DNA of 64,000 nt from ZC4RG30 sp964417875 (GTDB lineage Bacteria > Pseudomonadota > Gammaproteobacteria > Steroidobacterales > Steroidobacteraceae): contig CAYQJU010000003.1 of NCBI GenBank assembly GCA_964417875.1, positions 42,068 to 106,067 of the forward strand, given 5' to 3'. Below the pieces are notes generated by a model. That model worked only from the letters and a program-made list of their open reading frames with translations. It was not told the origin of the DNA and did not search any database. The translations under genes were made by a program, and so were the position numbers. Every line of letters begins with the position of its first letter. Positions within the stretch are counted from its first letter, which is position 1. Below are positions 36,516 through 44,557 of this stretch, in pieces.

Positions 36516-37934
36516 ATGGCAATGACTGAAGCATCGGCGATCACGGACCAGCCGTATCACCTGCACAGGCTGGTAGCGCTGTCGCTGTCGCTGGTCCTGG
36601 CGGCCTGCAATGGTTCCGACGAGGAGCCCGTTCCACCCGCCCGCATGATGCCGGCCGGCGGGCTCGTGCAGCCCGAGGCCAAAGGCCCGATCACTCATGT
36701 CACCGCGCTGGGCTGGCGTACCCGCATCGAGGGTGGCACCGTCACGATCCGGCCGCCAGAAGCCGTCAGTGATGCGGATATCCAGTATGTCGCACATCGC
36801 ATGCGCGACCAGCTGGGCACGCACGACCTCAGGGCCTGGACCGCAGAACGGCGAACCCTGCTGCTGCCCGGCGGCGCCAAGGTCACCATGCACGGCCAGG
36901 CCGGTGAAATCATGCGGCTGAGCCTCTATGACGGCGCAGAGAGCCACGAGATTGATGTGCTGACGCAGACAGTGATGCACAGCCAGGTGGACGCGACTGT
37001 GGCAGAACAGCGCGATGCGGGCGAGGCGGATGGTGAAACCGCACATCTGACCACCACCCGTCCGTGGGAGCTGATGGGCGATGCGCGGCGCCTGCACCTG
37101 GCGAACCTGTATGTCCAGCCGGCCGCGGCCGATGGCACGCCCCTGCAGCGGGTGGTCGATGTACGCTTGCTCGGTCGTCAGAGTGGAGTCGATCTCGATC
37201 AGCACATCGTGCCAGAGGTGCCGGCCGCAGCGGCGGATGAGACCTGCATGGCCACGGGGGACCCCCGTGGTGGCCTGGTGCAAATGACACCCGCTGGACT
37301 GGAATACAACTCGCGCAGCGGGCTGTGGAACATCAAGATCGACAAGCACACCATCACGCTGACCCGCTCGGAGCGGTTCACCTGGCAGGTGTGGGGCGAC
37401 CCGCACGAGAACCTGAACGGCAAACACATCAAGGACTGGCTGGGTACGCGACGCACGCTGCTGCTGGATGACGGCGTGAAAGTGACGATGGAATCAAATG
37501 GCCCACTTAATGTCGTCCACACCACCAGCATCTATGACGGCGAGCAGAGCCATCAGATCAGCAACACGGACAACATCGTCCGCCACAGCTGCGTGAATGC
37601 GGCCGTAGCCCTCGCACGCGACGCCGAAGAAGCCGACGGCGAGACCGCCTACCTTGCGAACCTGCGCGGACCGTCGGCCTCGATCGGCTATGTCTACGTG
37701 GAGAACGTCTATACCGAGTCGTCGGCCCGGAGGGGATCAACGAACCGGAGTTCGAGCCGGTCCCGCTGGGTGAAACCGGTGATGCAGAGACCAATCCAAG
37801 CCACGTCAATGACTACTTCGACGACCCGCGGATGGGGCACACCTGAGGCTGGTCAGCGGGAGGGTCGATCGTTGGTTTTCGGCGTCAACGCGTCATTGAC
37901 GGTGACGCGCCTGGCGCTGCAGAACGCCGCCTGA
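36516..37934 (+). CDS. internally duplicated lipoprotein, apparent 3' frameshift
   Basis: As read, 472 residues with a lipobox (LVLAACNG). Two homologous modules: about 70-180 (RRTLLLPGGAKVTMHGQAG, SLYDGAESHEIDV, RDAGEADGETAHL) and about 265-395 (RRTLLLDDGVKVTMESNG, SIYDGEQSHQISN, RDAEEADGETAYL). The second starts with WQVWGDPHENLNG, recalling WGDPH-type extracellular modules. From about 37721 the frame turns into Ser/Arg-rich sequence, whereas the frame shifted by one base reads GPEGINEPEFEPVPLGETGD and stops at 37846, followed by a terminator. I infer a single-base indel, real or an assembly error. No function recognised. Confidence 0.6.
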   Translation: MAMTEASAITDQPYHLHRLVALSLSLVLAACNGSDEEPVPPARMMPAGGLVQPEAKGPITHVTALGWRTRIEGGTVTIRPPEAVSDADIQYVAHRMRDQLGTHDLRAWTAERRTLLLPGGAKVTMHGQAGEIMRLSLYDGAESHEIDVLTQTVMHSQVDATVAEQRDAGEADGETAHLTTTRPWELMGDARRLHLANLYVQPAAADGTPLQRVVDVRLLGRQSGVDLDQHIVPEVPAAAADETCMATGDPRGGLVQMTPAGLEYNSRSGLWNIKIDKHTITLTRSERFTWQVWGDPHENLNGKHIKDWLGTRRTLLLDDGVKVTMESNGPLNVVHTTSIYDGEQSHQISNTDNIVRHSCVNAAVALARDAEEADGETAYLANLRGPSASIGYVYVENVYTESSARRGSTNRSSSRSRWVKPVMQRPIQATSMTTSTTRGWGTPEAGQREGRSLVFGVNASLTVTRLALQNAA

Positions 37935-37956
37935 CGGTTCATCGAGTGACGGGGAG

Positions 37957-37989
37957 GCCCCGGCGGGAAACTGCCGGGGCTTTTTTTTT
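37957..37989 (+). terminator. Rho-independent terminator
   Basis: Stem GCCCCGGC (37957-37964) and GCCGGGGC (37973-37980) with an 8-base loop, followed directly by nine T residues. It closes the second sigma/kinase/lipoprotein region. Confidence 0.93.
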
Positions 37990-38068
37990 CATTGCAGGGG
38001 AGTCGCCAGGTCTCTTTCTGGTTCTTCGGAGGTAGGCTCGGCTCAGGAACCAGGAGGAGCTCACGCCA

Positions 38069-39043
38069 ATGTCCCCATCCTTCACCGAACGCCGGCGCGA
38101 CATCGCCCATATCGGCCCCGTCGAGATGTTCACGCCGACGCCCGACGCCACGCGCGATTTCTTCGTGAACCAGATGGCCATGCGCGAAGTGCATCGTGAC
38201 GCAACCTCCATCTACCTGCATTCATGGGACGACTACCAGCGATACACCATCCGCATCATCCAGCGCGAAGCCGCCGGCATCGGCCGGACTTTCCTGCGCG
38301 CAGCGAGTCCGCAGGCGTTGCAGCGCCTGGTCGCGCGGATCGAGGCCACGGGCCTGGGCCAGGGCTACAGCGATGAACAGTTCGGACTCGGCGACGTCTA
38401 CCTCTTCGAGGACCCTGACGGTCATCCCATGGGCGTGTATTGGGAGGTCGCGCGCTATGAACCGGACGACACCGACCGTCCGGTCCTGAAGAATCAGGCC
38501 GCCGCCTTCCCCGGCCGCGGCGCCAATGTCCGCCGGCTCGATCACATCAACTACCTGACGAAGGAAATCGATCCGATGGACGCTTTCCTCCGCGATGTCC
38601 TCGGCGCGTTCTGCACCGAGCGCATCGCGCGCGAGGATGGCGGCTATGACGGCATCTGGTTCACGGTGACCGACAAGACCTACGACCTGGTCTACACCCG
38701 CGACAAGCTGGGTGCTCGGGGCCGACTGCACCACATCGCCTTTGCGACGGATACGCGCGAGGACATCCTGCGCGCGGCGGATGTCTTCCTCGATGCCCGC
38801 GTCCACATCGAAACCGGGCCGCACAAGCACGCCATCCAGCAGGGGTTCTTTCTCTATGTCTGGGAGCCCGGCGGCAATCGCATCGAACTGCACAATGCGG
38901 GTGCGCGGCTGCTGCTTGCGCCGGACTGGGAACCGGTGACGTGGACGCTGGCGGAACGCGCGCGCGGCCAGGCGTGGGGGCTGCAGACGATCGAGTCATT
39001 CCATACCTATGGGACGCCGGTGATTGAGGCGCCGGAGCCCTGA
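38069..39043 (+). CDS. extradiol dioxygenase-like VOC protein (catechol 2,3-dioxygenase type)
   Basis: Two-domain vicinal-oxygen-chelate protein of 324 residues. The Fe(II) triad of type I extradiol dioxygenases is in place: His159 in RLDHINYL, His221 in RLHHIAFA and Glu273 in NRIELHNAG, and the second-shell His/Tyr pair appears as KHAIQQGFFLYVWEPGGN. The C-terminal SFHTYGTPVIEAP is a catechol 2,3-dioxygenase-like ending. Ring cleavage of a catechol is the likely reaction; the substrate is unknown. AGGAGG precedes the ATG. A second copy with 93% identity in the shared part starts at 63424, and the similarity extends about 65 bases upstream of both starts. Confidence 0.82.
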   Translation: MSPSFTERRRDIAHIGPVEMFTPTPDATRDFFVNQMAMREVHRDATSIYLHSWDDYQRYTIRIIQREAAGIGRTFLRAASPQALQRLVARIEATGLGQGYSDEQFGLGDVYLFEDPDGHPMGVYWEVARYEPDDTDRPVLKNQAAAFPGRGANVRRLDHINYLTKEIDPMDAFLRDVLGAFCTERIAREDGGYDGIWFTVTDKTYDLVYTRDKLGARGRLHHIAFATDTREDILRAADVFLDARVHIETGPHKHAIQQGFFLYVWEPGGNRIELHNAGARLLLAPDWEPVTWTLAERARGQAWGLQTIESFHTYGTPVIEAPEP

Positions 39044-39317
39044 CGGCTGACCGTGATGCTGGCCTGCAGATCCGTCGGGCGAATGATCGTCGAGACCGGA
39101 GGCGCGGCAGTCCGGGATTCGAGGTTGACCGCCTTCTCTCCTCTGGCGTGGGAGCGATTCAGGCGACCGATATCGCCCGTGCAAACGGAGGCGTTCCAGG
39201 TCGGCTCGATCCTGCAGGTATCGTCCGTGGCGACACTGTCATTTTCGCCATCGTGGAGCAGGACCTGGGAGTTGCGGATGCCGGTCACCGATCCGTCCAG
39301 GTCGCGGAACGACAGCG
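39007..39317 (-). pseudogene. fragment of a secreted beta-helix (G8/CEMIP-like?) protein
   Basis: Minus-strand frame with coding character from the IS end at 39318: RDLDGSVTGIRNSQVLLHDG, then DSVATDDTCRIEPTWNASVC and TGDIGRLN. The DLDGSVTG signature and the following cysteine-bearing segment resemble those in large secreted proteins with G8/hyaluronidase-like beta-helix domains. Only about 100 residues remain; the 5' side is cut by the IS91-type remnant and the 3' side runs into the dioxygenase gene. Assignment is from memory of the motif. Confidence 0.3.
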
Positions 39318-39400
39318 TCGAAGTGAGGGGGGATTAAACGAATCCCGGCGCCGGGCCAGGCGGCTGGTCGGGCCAGCTGCGCCGATTGAAAGTACTATCC
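39318..39400 (+). repeat. IS91-type right-end repeat, copy 3 (internally deleted)
   Basis: The left 66 bases (TCGAAGTGAGGGGGGATTAA onward) match copy 1 from about 16988; the right 17 bases (GATTGAAAGTACTATCC) match its very end, with about 180 bases missing between. It sits between a secreted-protein fragment and the gene at 39488. Confidence 0.8.
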
Positions 39401-39487
39401 CCCCACTAATCCGCGCATCGTGTTCCGCATTGCCTCGTCCCATGCGTTACTACACTGGCCGTGCATACATAAGAACAGGGAGTAGTT

Positions 39488-40411
39488 ATGCGCAGTTCCT
39501 CGTCCGTTGCCTGGGCATTGCTCATTGTGGCCGTGGTCATTTCAGCCGTGCTATGGCGGGGTCTGCGCGCCGAGCGGCAACTCGTCGCTGAGTTGCGCAC
39601 GCAACTTGAAGCTGCGAGTACCCCGGTCACCGTGGCTGATTTGCCGGTCCGACCACCAGCCCCGGTGCCCGCGGCAACGCCTGCTGTTGCCTCAGCCCTC
39701 GAACCAGCCGCCGCCCCCGAACCGGGCGCTGCCTCCGGCGAACGCAACGCGCAGCTGGTCCAGGAAGCACTCAGCGCCGCGGTGCAGGCCGAACTGGCCC
39801 GACGCAATGCCGAAAGTCCCGACGCGCAGGCCACCCGGGCGCGCTCCAACGCGCGCCGCAGCAACGTCACACTGGCGACCGACCTCGGTCTGACCGTGGC
39901 CGAGGCCGATGCGCTGTTCAACATCCTGGGGGAAAGCGGCATGCGTCGCGAGGCGCAGCTGCTCGAACTCATGAGTAATTCGCAGATGACGGAAGCGCAG
40001 CGGCAGGCAGAAATGCGGCGCCTGGAAGATGAGCTGCAGCAGCAGGAGAAGGCCGCCATCACCACCAGCCTGGGAGCCGAACGTTACGCGCAAGTGAAGG
40101 ATTACCAGGAGACCCAGCCGTCCCGGGTGCGCGCCACCAACTTCAGCGGCATGCTGGCTTCCAGGGGTGCGGCGCTCACCGCGGAGCAATCGAAGTCCCT
40201 GTCGAAGGTGATCATCGCCGAGCAACGCCGCCTGGAGGGCGAGGCATCCGATGTCCCGATCAGCGCTTCCGCGCGCGTTGAGCGCGACATCGACAGCGAC
40301 CGACGCATCCTTGCGGCGGCATCGGAATTCCTCACGGCGCAGCAGGCGGAGTTCATGAGCAGCAAGTTCGAGGAGCTCTGGGAGGGAAAGCGCGCGGCGC
40401 TGCGCAGATAG
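39488..40411 (+). CDS. membrane-anchored coiled-coil protein (paralogue A)
   Basis: Product of 307 residues with a single N-terminal membrane helix (about 8-23), an Ala/Pro-rich spacer to about residue 85, then a helical, charge-rich periplasmic domain (TLATDLGLTVAEADALFNIL, MTEAQRQAEMRRLEDELQQQ, GAALTAEQSKSLSKVIIAEQ). The L-T-x-x-E-x-D-x-L/F-F pattern and overall length recur in the product of 42242-43075, so the two are paralogues flanking a sigma/anti-sigma operon. The fold recalls Spy/LTXXQ-type helical hairpins, but I see no exact LTxxQ motif. The ATG has AGGGAG upstream. The promoter region begins right at an IS91 remnant end. Confidence 0.6.
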   Translation: MRSSSSVAWALLIVAVVISAVLWRGLRAERQLVAELRTQLEAASTPVTVADLPVRPPAPVPAATPAVASALEPAAAPEPGAASGERNAQLVQEALSAAVQAELARRNAESPDAQATRARSNARRSNVTLATDLGLTVAEADALFNILGESGMRREAQLLELMSNSQMTEAQRQAEMRRLEDELQQQEKAAITTSLGAERYAQVKDYQETQPSRVRATNFSGMLASRGAALTAEQSKSLSKVIIAEQRRLEGEASDVPISASARVERDIDSDRRILAAASEFLTAQQAEFMSSKFEELWEGKRAALRR

Positions 40412-40770
40412 GGCTGGGACCTGAGCCAACCTGCGTGAGCACCAGGGGCGGATCATTGCGCCCCGCGACCTTGATGAGTCCAGCTCACGCAGCTGAGGCA
40501 GAACTGACGCTCCGGCCTACGGAGATTGTCCCGGGTCGCCCACATTGAAGTTTATCGGCACGACAGCAGACCCGGTGACGGGGACGCTGTCTTCACGTCA
40601 CACCCGCCCGCGTCGTACTCGATCTGCACGCGCACGGTTCCGGTGAGGACTTGATCGAGTGCCTGTCCGGGGTTCAACCCGGCCGCGAGGCTGGACCCCG
40701 GACGATCCCGCTGCTGGACCGATAGATTCCTCTTCGCCATTCGTCCTATACAGCAGGCAGGGAGGAAACA
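40412..40770. other. intergenic region, possible STN-like gene remnant on minus strand
   Basis: No complete gene. On the minus strand at about 40552-40690 the frame reads GLNPGQALDQVLTGTVRVQI, similar to the end of secretin/TonB short N-terminal (STN) domains, but no start or flanking domain is present. The last 40 bases must contain the promoter of the sigma factor gene at 40771 (CTATAC near 40745). Confidence 0.3.
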
Positions 40771-41325
40771 ATGCGGAACTCCGCAGCAGACCAATTCGCG
40801 CAGCACGTGGAGCCGCATCTGGAAGCGCTCTTCCGGCTGGCGTGGCGCCTGTTGCGCAATACAGCGGATGCGCAGGACCTGGTACAGGACACCTGCCTGG
40901 TCGCCTGCGGGCGGCTTGCCGAAGTTGCCGCCGCCGACTCGCCGCGGCGCTGGCTGCTTTCGGTCCTGCATCATCGCTTCATCGACGGGATCCGGCGCCG
41001 CCAGCGCTCGCCCATCGTGTCCGCCGAGGAAGCCGACGAGATTGCCTCGCTCGCTAGCGACGATTTCGACCCTGCGGAGCTGCTGCAGCAGTCCCAGGAT
41101 GAGCATTCTCTGGAGCAGGCGTTCCTGCAGCTCAATGCCACCCAACGCACGCTCCTTTCACTGCTTGCGGAGGGCTACAAGTTGCCGGAGATCGAGGCGA
41201 TCACCGGCATCGACCGCAAGGTGTTGAGCGCGCGGCTGAACCGCGCGCGTACAGCCCTGGCGCAGCGTCTTGTAGAACAGAAGCGCGTGGCGGCCTCCAG
41301 CCGGCACGCCGGGAGCCAGTCATGA
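40771..41325 (+). CDS. ECF RNA polymerase sigma factor
   Basis: ECF sigma factor of 184 residues with classical regions: region 2.1-2.2 (LEALFRLAWRLLRNTADAQD and LVQDTCLVA), 2.3-2.4 (PRRWLLSVLHHRFIDGIRRR) and region 4 (QLNATQRTLLSLLAEGYKLP, ITGIDRKVLSARLNRARTAL). It is not of the kinase-linked subgroup seen at 26483 and 33533. GGGAGGA precedes the ATG. The stop overlaps the ATG of a zinc-finger anti-sigma gene (ATGA), the classical sigma/anti-sigma arrangement. Confidence 0.86.
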   Translation: MRNSAADQFAQHVEPHLEALFRLAWRLLRNTADAQDLVQDTCLVACGRLAEVAAADSPRRWLLSVLHHRFIDGIRRRQRSPIVSAEEADEIASLASDDFDPAELLQQSQDEHSLEQAFLQLNATQRTLLSLLAEGYKLPEIEAITGIDRKVLSARLNRARTALAQRLVEQKRVAASSRHAGSQS

Positions 41326-42239
41326 ATTGCCGCGACGTTGCCCATCTTGTGGAGAGCCGGGATTTCGGCTCGCTGAGTGCAGTAGAGCGGCGCGAGTGCG
41401 AAGTGCACGCCGGCTCCTGCCGACGTTGTGCGCCAGTGTGGGTTGCTTATGCCCGCCTCGCCGCCACGCGCATTCCGCCGATGCCGCCCGGGCTCGCCGA
41501 GCGCTGCCGGACGCTGGCGGCAGCGCGCGCGCAGGGTTCGGTGCTGCGCTTTGCACCGCGGGGCATGGCGATTGCGGTCGGTGGCTTCGTGGTGCTGGCG
41601 GCGGCAGCCGGCGCACTCACGGTCCATCTGGTCAATGCCCGTGCTCCACAGCCGCAGGAGGATGCGCTGCCGCGGCTGCAGGCAGGCGTTTCACCCCCCG
41701 TTTCCCCCACGGATCACGTCGAAAAAGGAGACCCGGACATGAACAAGTCAGCATCGGCCACGATAGCCGCGCTCGCCCTGGGAGTGGCAGCAGCGGTGCC
41801 CGCCCAGACAGCGCCCCCTGCCGAGACACCCCAGCGCAGGACGGCTGAGGAGATCATCGCCGCCAATGATCTGAACAAGGACGGCATCGTCACGCGCGAC
41901 GAGGCGTCCAGGGTCAACGGCAATCTCTACGTCATGTGGAACGACGTATACGACATGGATCGAAACGGCCGGATCGATGTCGCCGAGCTGAAACGGGCCA
42001 TGCAGGAAGTGGAAGTGGGCACCGCCGTGGACAAGCTCACCGGCAACAGCGGCGGCAACATGGCCGCTGCCAGGCCCGAGGCCATCCTGGCCAGCAACGA
42101 CCTGAACAAGGACGGCGTGGTCACGAAGGAGGAAGCAAAGAACGCGGGCAGGGCACTCATCCGCATGTGGGACAGTTACGACCTCGACAAGGATGGCAAT
42201 GTTGACCTGGCCGAGCTGACCAAGGCGCAGGGATACTGA
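41322..42239 (+). CDS. anti-sigma factor fused in frame to a four-EF-hand protein
   Basis: A single open frame of 305 residues with two parts. Residues 1-139: anti-sigma type, with the zinc motif HxxxCxxC (EVHAGSCRRCAP) near the N-terminus and a membrane helix (about 84-103, AIAVGGFVVLAAAAGALTV). Residues 140-305 look like an independent secreted protein: Met140 (ATG at 41739) has AAAAAGGAG 10 bases upstream, then a signal peptide (ATIAALALGVAAAVPAQ) and four complete EF-hand loops (DLNKDGIVTRDE, DMDRNGRIDVAE, DLNKDGVVTKEE, DLDKDGNVDLAE). No stop codon separates them. Either two products arise from one frame or the stop of the anti-sigma gene was lost. It overlaps the sigma gene by 4 bases; the next gene starts 2 bases after. 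Confidence 0.72.
   Translation: MNCRDVAHLVESRDFGSLSAVERRECEVHAGSCRRCAPVWVAYARLAATRIPPMPPGLAERCRTLAAARAQGSVLRFAPRGMAIAVGGFVVLAAAAGALTVHLVNARAPQPQEDALPRLQAGVSPPVSPTDHVEKGDPDMNKSASATIAALALGVAAAVPAQTAPPAETPQRRTAEEIIAANDLNKDGIVTRDEASRVNGNLYVMWNDVYDMDRNGRIDVAELKRAMQEVEVGTAVDKLTGNSGGNMAAARPEAILASNDLNKDGVVTKEEAKNAGRALIRMWDSYDLDKDGNVDLAELTKAQGY
41739..42239 (+). CDS. probable separately translated EF-hand calcium-binding protein (internal start)
   Basis: Nested in the same frame as the anti-sigma gene. A strong Shine-Dalgarno (AAAGGAG), a proper Sec signal peptide directly after Met, and four canonical calcium loops argue that a free periplasmic or secreted 166-residue protein is made from this start. 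The mature protein would consist of two EF-hand pairs, each preceded by an AANDLNKDG/ASNDLNKDG-type helix end, so the pairs are tandem duplicates. Confidence 0.6.
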   Translation: MNKSASATIAALALGVAAAVPAQTAPPAETPQRRTAEEIIAANDLNKDGIVTRDEASRVNGNLYVMWNDVYDMDRNGRIDVAELKRAMQEVEVGTAVDKLTGNSGGNMAAARPEAILASNDLNKDGVVTKEEAKNAGRALIRMWDSYDLDKDGNVDLAELTKAQGY

Positions 42240-42241
42240 AG

Positions 42242-43075
42242 ATGAAGCTGCGTACGCTGGCGGCCGTCGTTGCGTGTGTCGCGATGATCGCTGGCGTCGT
42301 GGCCACGATCCTGCGGCGCGAGTTGCCTGCGGGGCGCGAGTTGGCGGCCGAAACGCACAGGTCGATCGACCCGGCCCCGGAGCCGCTTCGGGCGGCGGAA
42401 CGCGATACGGGCAGCTCGCCAACCTCCCAGCCCAGTGCCGATGCATCGATGGTCAGGGCGGTGGCGTCGCCTGAAGACGCTGCTTCGTGGCATCAAAGCG
42501 GCGACGACCACGATCTGCTGCTGCATCCGTACCATCGCGAGGTGCGGCGCGCCGAACTGCGCAAGACAATCGAGCAGGGCTATCCCGGGCTGGTGGAGGA
42601 GCTGGAACTCACGCCGGTGGAGTCTGACCAGTTCTTTGGCCTGCTCGCCGAAGGCCGGGTGGCCATCGAGGCCGAGGCATACATCTTTGACCGTGACCCG
42701 GTGGACCTGATGGCTGCCGCGCAGGCCACGCGCAACCGGCAGCTCAGGCAAAGGCAGCAGAATGAAGCCGTGAAGACCCTGCTCGGCAATGACAGGCATG
42801 CCCGTTGGCAGGCCTATCAGCAGAACCAGGGTGCGTGGTTACAGGCTGGCGCCTACGGCACCGCGCTGGCCCGATCCGGTGCGCCCCTCGACGGTCCCCA
42901 GACCAGGGTCATTGCATTGGCGATGATTGAAGAGCGGCAGCACCACAGGGGGCGGGACCAAAGCGGCCAGCGCGTGCTGGACGCCGTTGCGCCTCATCTG
43001 AGCGACCAGCAGCTGCAACTCCTTCGCGACCAGATGGCGCTGCAGGACGCGGGCGATCGCGCGACTGCCCGATAA
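42242..43075 (+). CDS. membrane-anchored coiled-coil protein (paralogue B)
   Basis: Product of 277 residues with an N-terminal membrane helix (about 5-23), a low-complexity spacer and a helical domain: LRKTIEQGYPGLVEELELTP, ESDQFFGLLAEGRVAIEAEA, AAQATRNRQLRQRQQNEAVK, ending LSDQQLQLLRDQMALQD. Its organisation follows the product of 39488-40411 (helix, spacer, TxxExDxFFxLLxE segment, central Gln-rich coil). It is the last gene of the sigma/anti-sigma/EF-hand operon, starting 2 bases after the preceding stop. A signal-relay or envelope-stress role is only inferred from the operon. Confidence 0.6.
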   Translation: MKLRTLAAVVACVAMIAGVVATILRRELPAGRELAAETHRSIDPAPEPLRAAERDTGSSPTSQPSADASMVRAVASPEDAASWHQSGDDHDLLLHPYHREVRRAELRKTIEQGYPGLVEELELTPVESDQFFGLLAEGRVAIEAEAYIFDRDPVDLMAAAQATRNRQLRQRQQNEAVKTLLGNDRHARWQAYQQNQGAWLQAGAYGTALARSGAPLDGPQTRVIALAMIEERQHHRGRDQSGQRVLDAVAPHLSDQQLQLLRDQMALQDAGDRATAR

Positions 43076-43138
43076 GCCGGGCAACATCGGGCCGGCCATC
43101 ATCTCTTGCAGCGGGCCATGGTGACGGCGCCCATCACT

Positions 43139-43702
43139 TCATACCGGTAGTAACGGAAGCTGCGGGCCTGACGGATTCACCACGGTAATACGGTCGCCCG
43201 CCGCCACGGTGCCGCTTTTTTCCACGACGCCCATGACTCCTGCCTTCCGGATCAGCCGGCCATCTGCGGCGCGATCGAGGACCGCAGCCATCAGGCCCGG
43301 GCTGAACTCGTCGAGCTGCCGGCAGGGATTGCGCAGCCCGGTGATCACGATCACGGCGTCGGCTCCGACATGCAACCTCGCCCCCCGGGGAAGGGCCAGG
43401 AGGTCCAGGCCGATCGTGGTGAGATTCTCTCCGATGCTTCCAAGTTCGACGGGATGCCCGCACCGCTGGAGCTCTTCGAGCAGTTCGGCGTGGACCAGAT
43501 GAACCTGTCGCAGGTTCGGCTGCGTGGGGTCCTTTGCAACGCGCGAGCGATGCTTGACCATTGCGCCGCTGTGGGCGTCTCCAAGCACTCCGAGACCCGC
43601 CACGAGCTTGACGGAGGGTGCCGTGGGCTTCGAGAAGGAGTGGTTGGGACTGAGGTGGACTGCAAGGACCCACTGCCCCTCCTGGATCGCGAACGGTGGC
43701 AA
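43139..43702 (-). CDS. MOSC-domain protein
   Basis: Product of 187 residues matching the MOSC (molybdenum cofactor sulfurase C-terminal) family: LGDAHSGAMVKHRSRVA near the N-terminus, GSIGENLTTIGLDLLALPRG centrally and VITGLRNPCRQLDEFSPGL with the conserved cysteine thought to handle sulfur or Moco. Stand-alone MOSC proteins are sulfur-carrier or Moco-binding proteins in metal-sulfur metabolism. The start is uncertain: the frame offers a TTG at 43702 and no ATG close by. It converges with the EF-hand operon. Confidence 0.75.
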   Translation of the reverse strand: MPPFAIQEGQWVLAVHLSPNHSFSKPTAPSVKLVAGLGVLGDAHSGAMVKHRSRVAKDPTQPNLRQVHLVHAELLEELQRCGHPVELGSIGENLTTIGLDLLALPRGARLHVGADAVIVITGLRNPCRQLDEFSPGLMAAVLDRAADGRLIRKAGVMGVVEKSGTVAAGDRITVVNPSGPQLPLLPV

Positions 43703-43843
43703 TCGGAACCCCAGTGGCTTCCTGTTTCGGGAATGTATGGCGGGTTCTCCTGGGTGATGCGCCTGAGCGGCAGGGGCCGGTCCTCACTGTGAAAAGCTGG
43801 TCGCGCGTTGAGCAACGTGTGCGCGGAGGAGGAGCCGTGCCGG

Positions 43844-44395
43844 CTATCGTCCGTGCTGCGCCGTCAGCTCCACGATCTCGCCCCAGGGCTTCGCCACCGT
43901 TTCAAGGTTGCGGCGCAGTGCGGCGGCAGACTCGGGCGACAGATCGGCGAATGCGTGGCTGTCCAGTCGCTGCTTCCACTCGGGTGCGGCGTCCACGTCG
44001 ATCGAGCGCGGCGGGCCGATGTGGCCCTGGAAATTGAGGGTGGCGAGGATGGGATTCACCAGTGCATCCACGGCCTGGTATTCCTCGACAGTCATGCCTG
44101 CCGCCTCCAGCACTTCGCCCGATTCGCCATCGCTGTCGTAGGCGCTGATCCGTACGCCGTAATGGCTGCCGCGGCCCGGCCGGCGGATGATCTCGGCCTG
44201 CTTCGCCAGAGCGCGCGCATAGGCGGCCAGGTTGGCGTCGGTCAGCGTGATCGCCTGCGTTTCGGAGTCGCCGGGCGCGGGGTTCGCCGCGCTTTCCGGC
44301 CTGCCGGCATCCGGCGCCGGACCGCTGCATGCAGTGGCTACGACCAAGGTCAGCAGGGTCGCCAGGGCGGGGATGAGGTGGTGTCGTATGCGCAT
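43844..44395 (-). CDS. hypothetical lipoprotein
   Basis: Product of 183 residues with a lipobox (VVATACSG; Cys23) and GGAGG at good distance before the ATG. After an Ala/Pro-rich spacer, a mainly helical domain (LTDANLAAYARALAKQAEII, ESGEVLEAAGMTVEEYQAVD, LSPESAAALRRNLETVAKPW). I do not recognise a family. It is on the same strand as the FKBP gene upstream, separated by 162 bases. Confidence 0.55.
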   Translation of the reverse strand: MRIRHHLIPALATLLTLVVATACSGPAPDAGRPESAANPAPGDSETQAITLTDANLAAYARALAKQAEIIRRPGRGSHYGVRISAYDSDGESGEVLEAAGMTVEEYQAVDALVNPILATLNFQGHIGPPRSIDVDAAPEWKQRLDSHAFADLSPESAAALRRNLETVAKPWGEIVELTAQHGR

Positions 44396-44557
44396 GGCGG
44401 CCTCCGCGAGTGGTAATCGGACAGCAGCAATTAAGCGATCTTTCGTGGCGACTGCAAGCCCGCCGGTCCCGCTCCGCGTCCACGTCCATGCTGGCCTTCG
44501 GGCGTCGGGTCATTGTCGCCAGCGCCGCCGCTGGACGAACCGCCGTGCACCGGCCAG

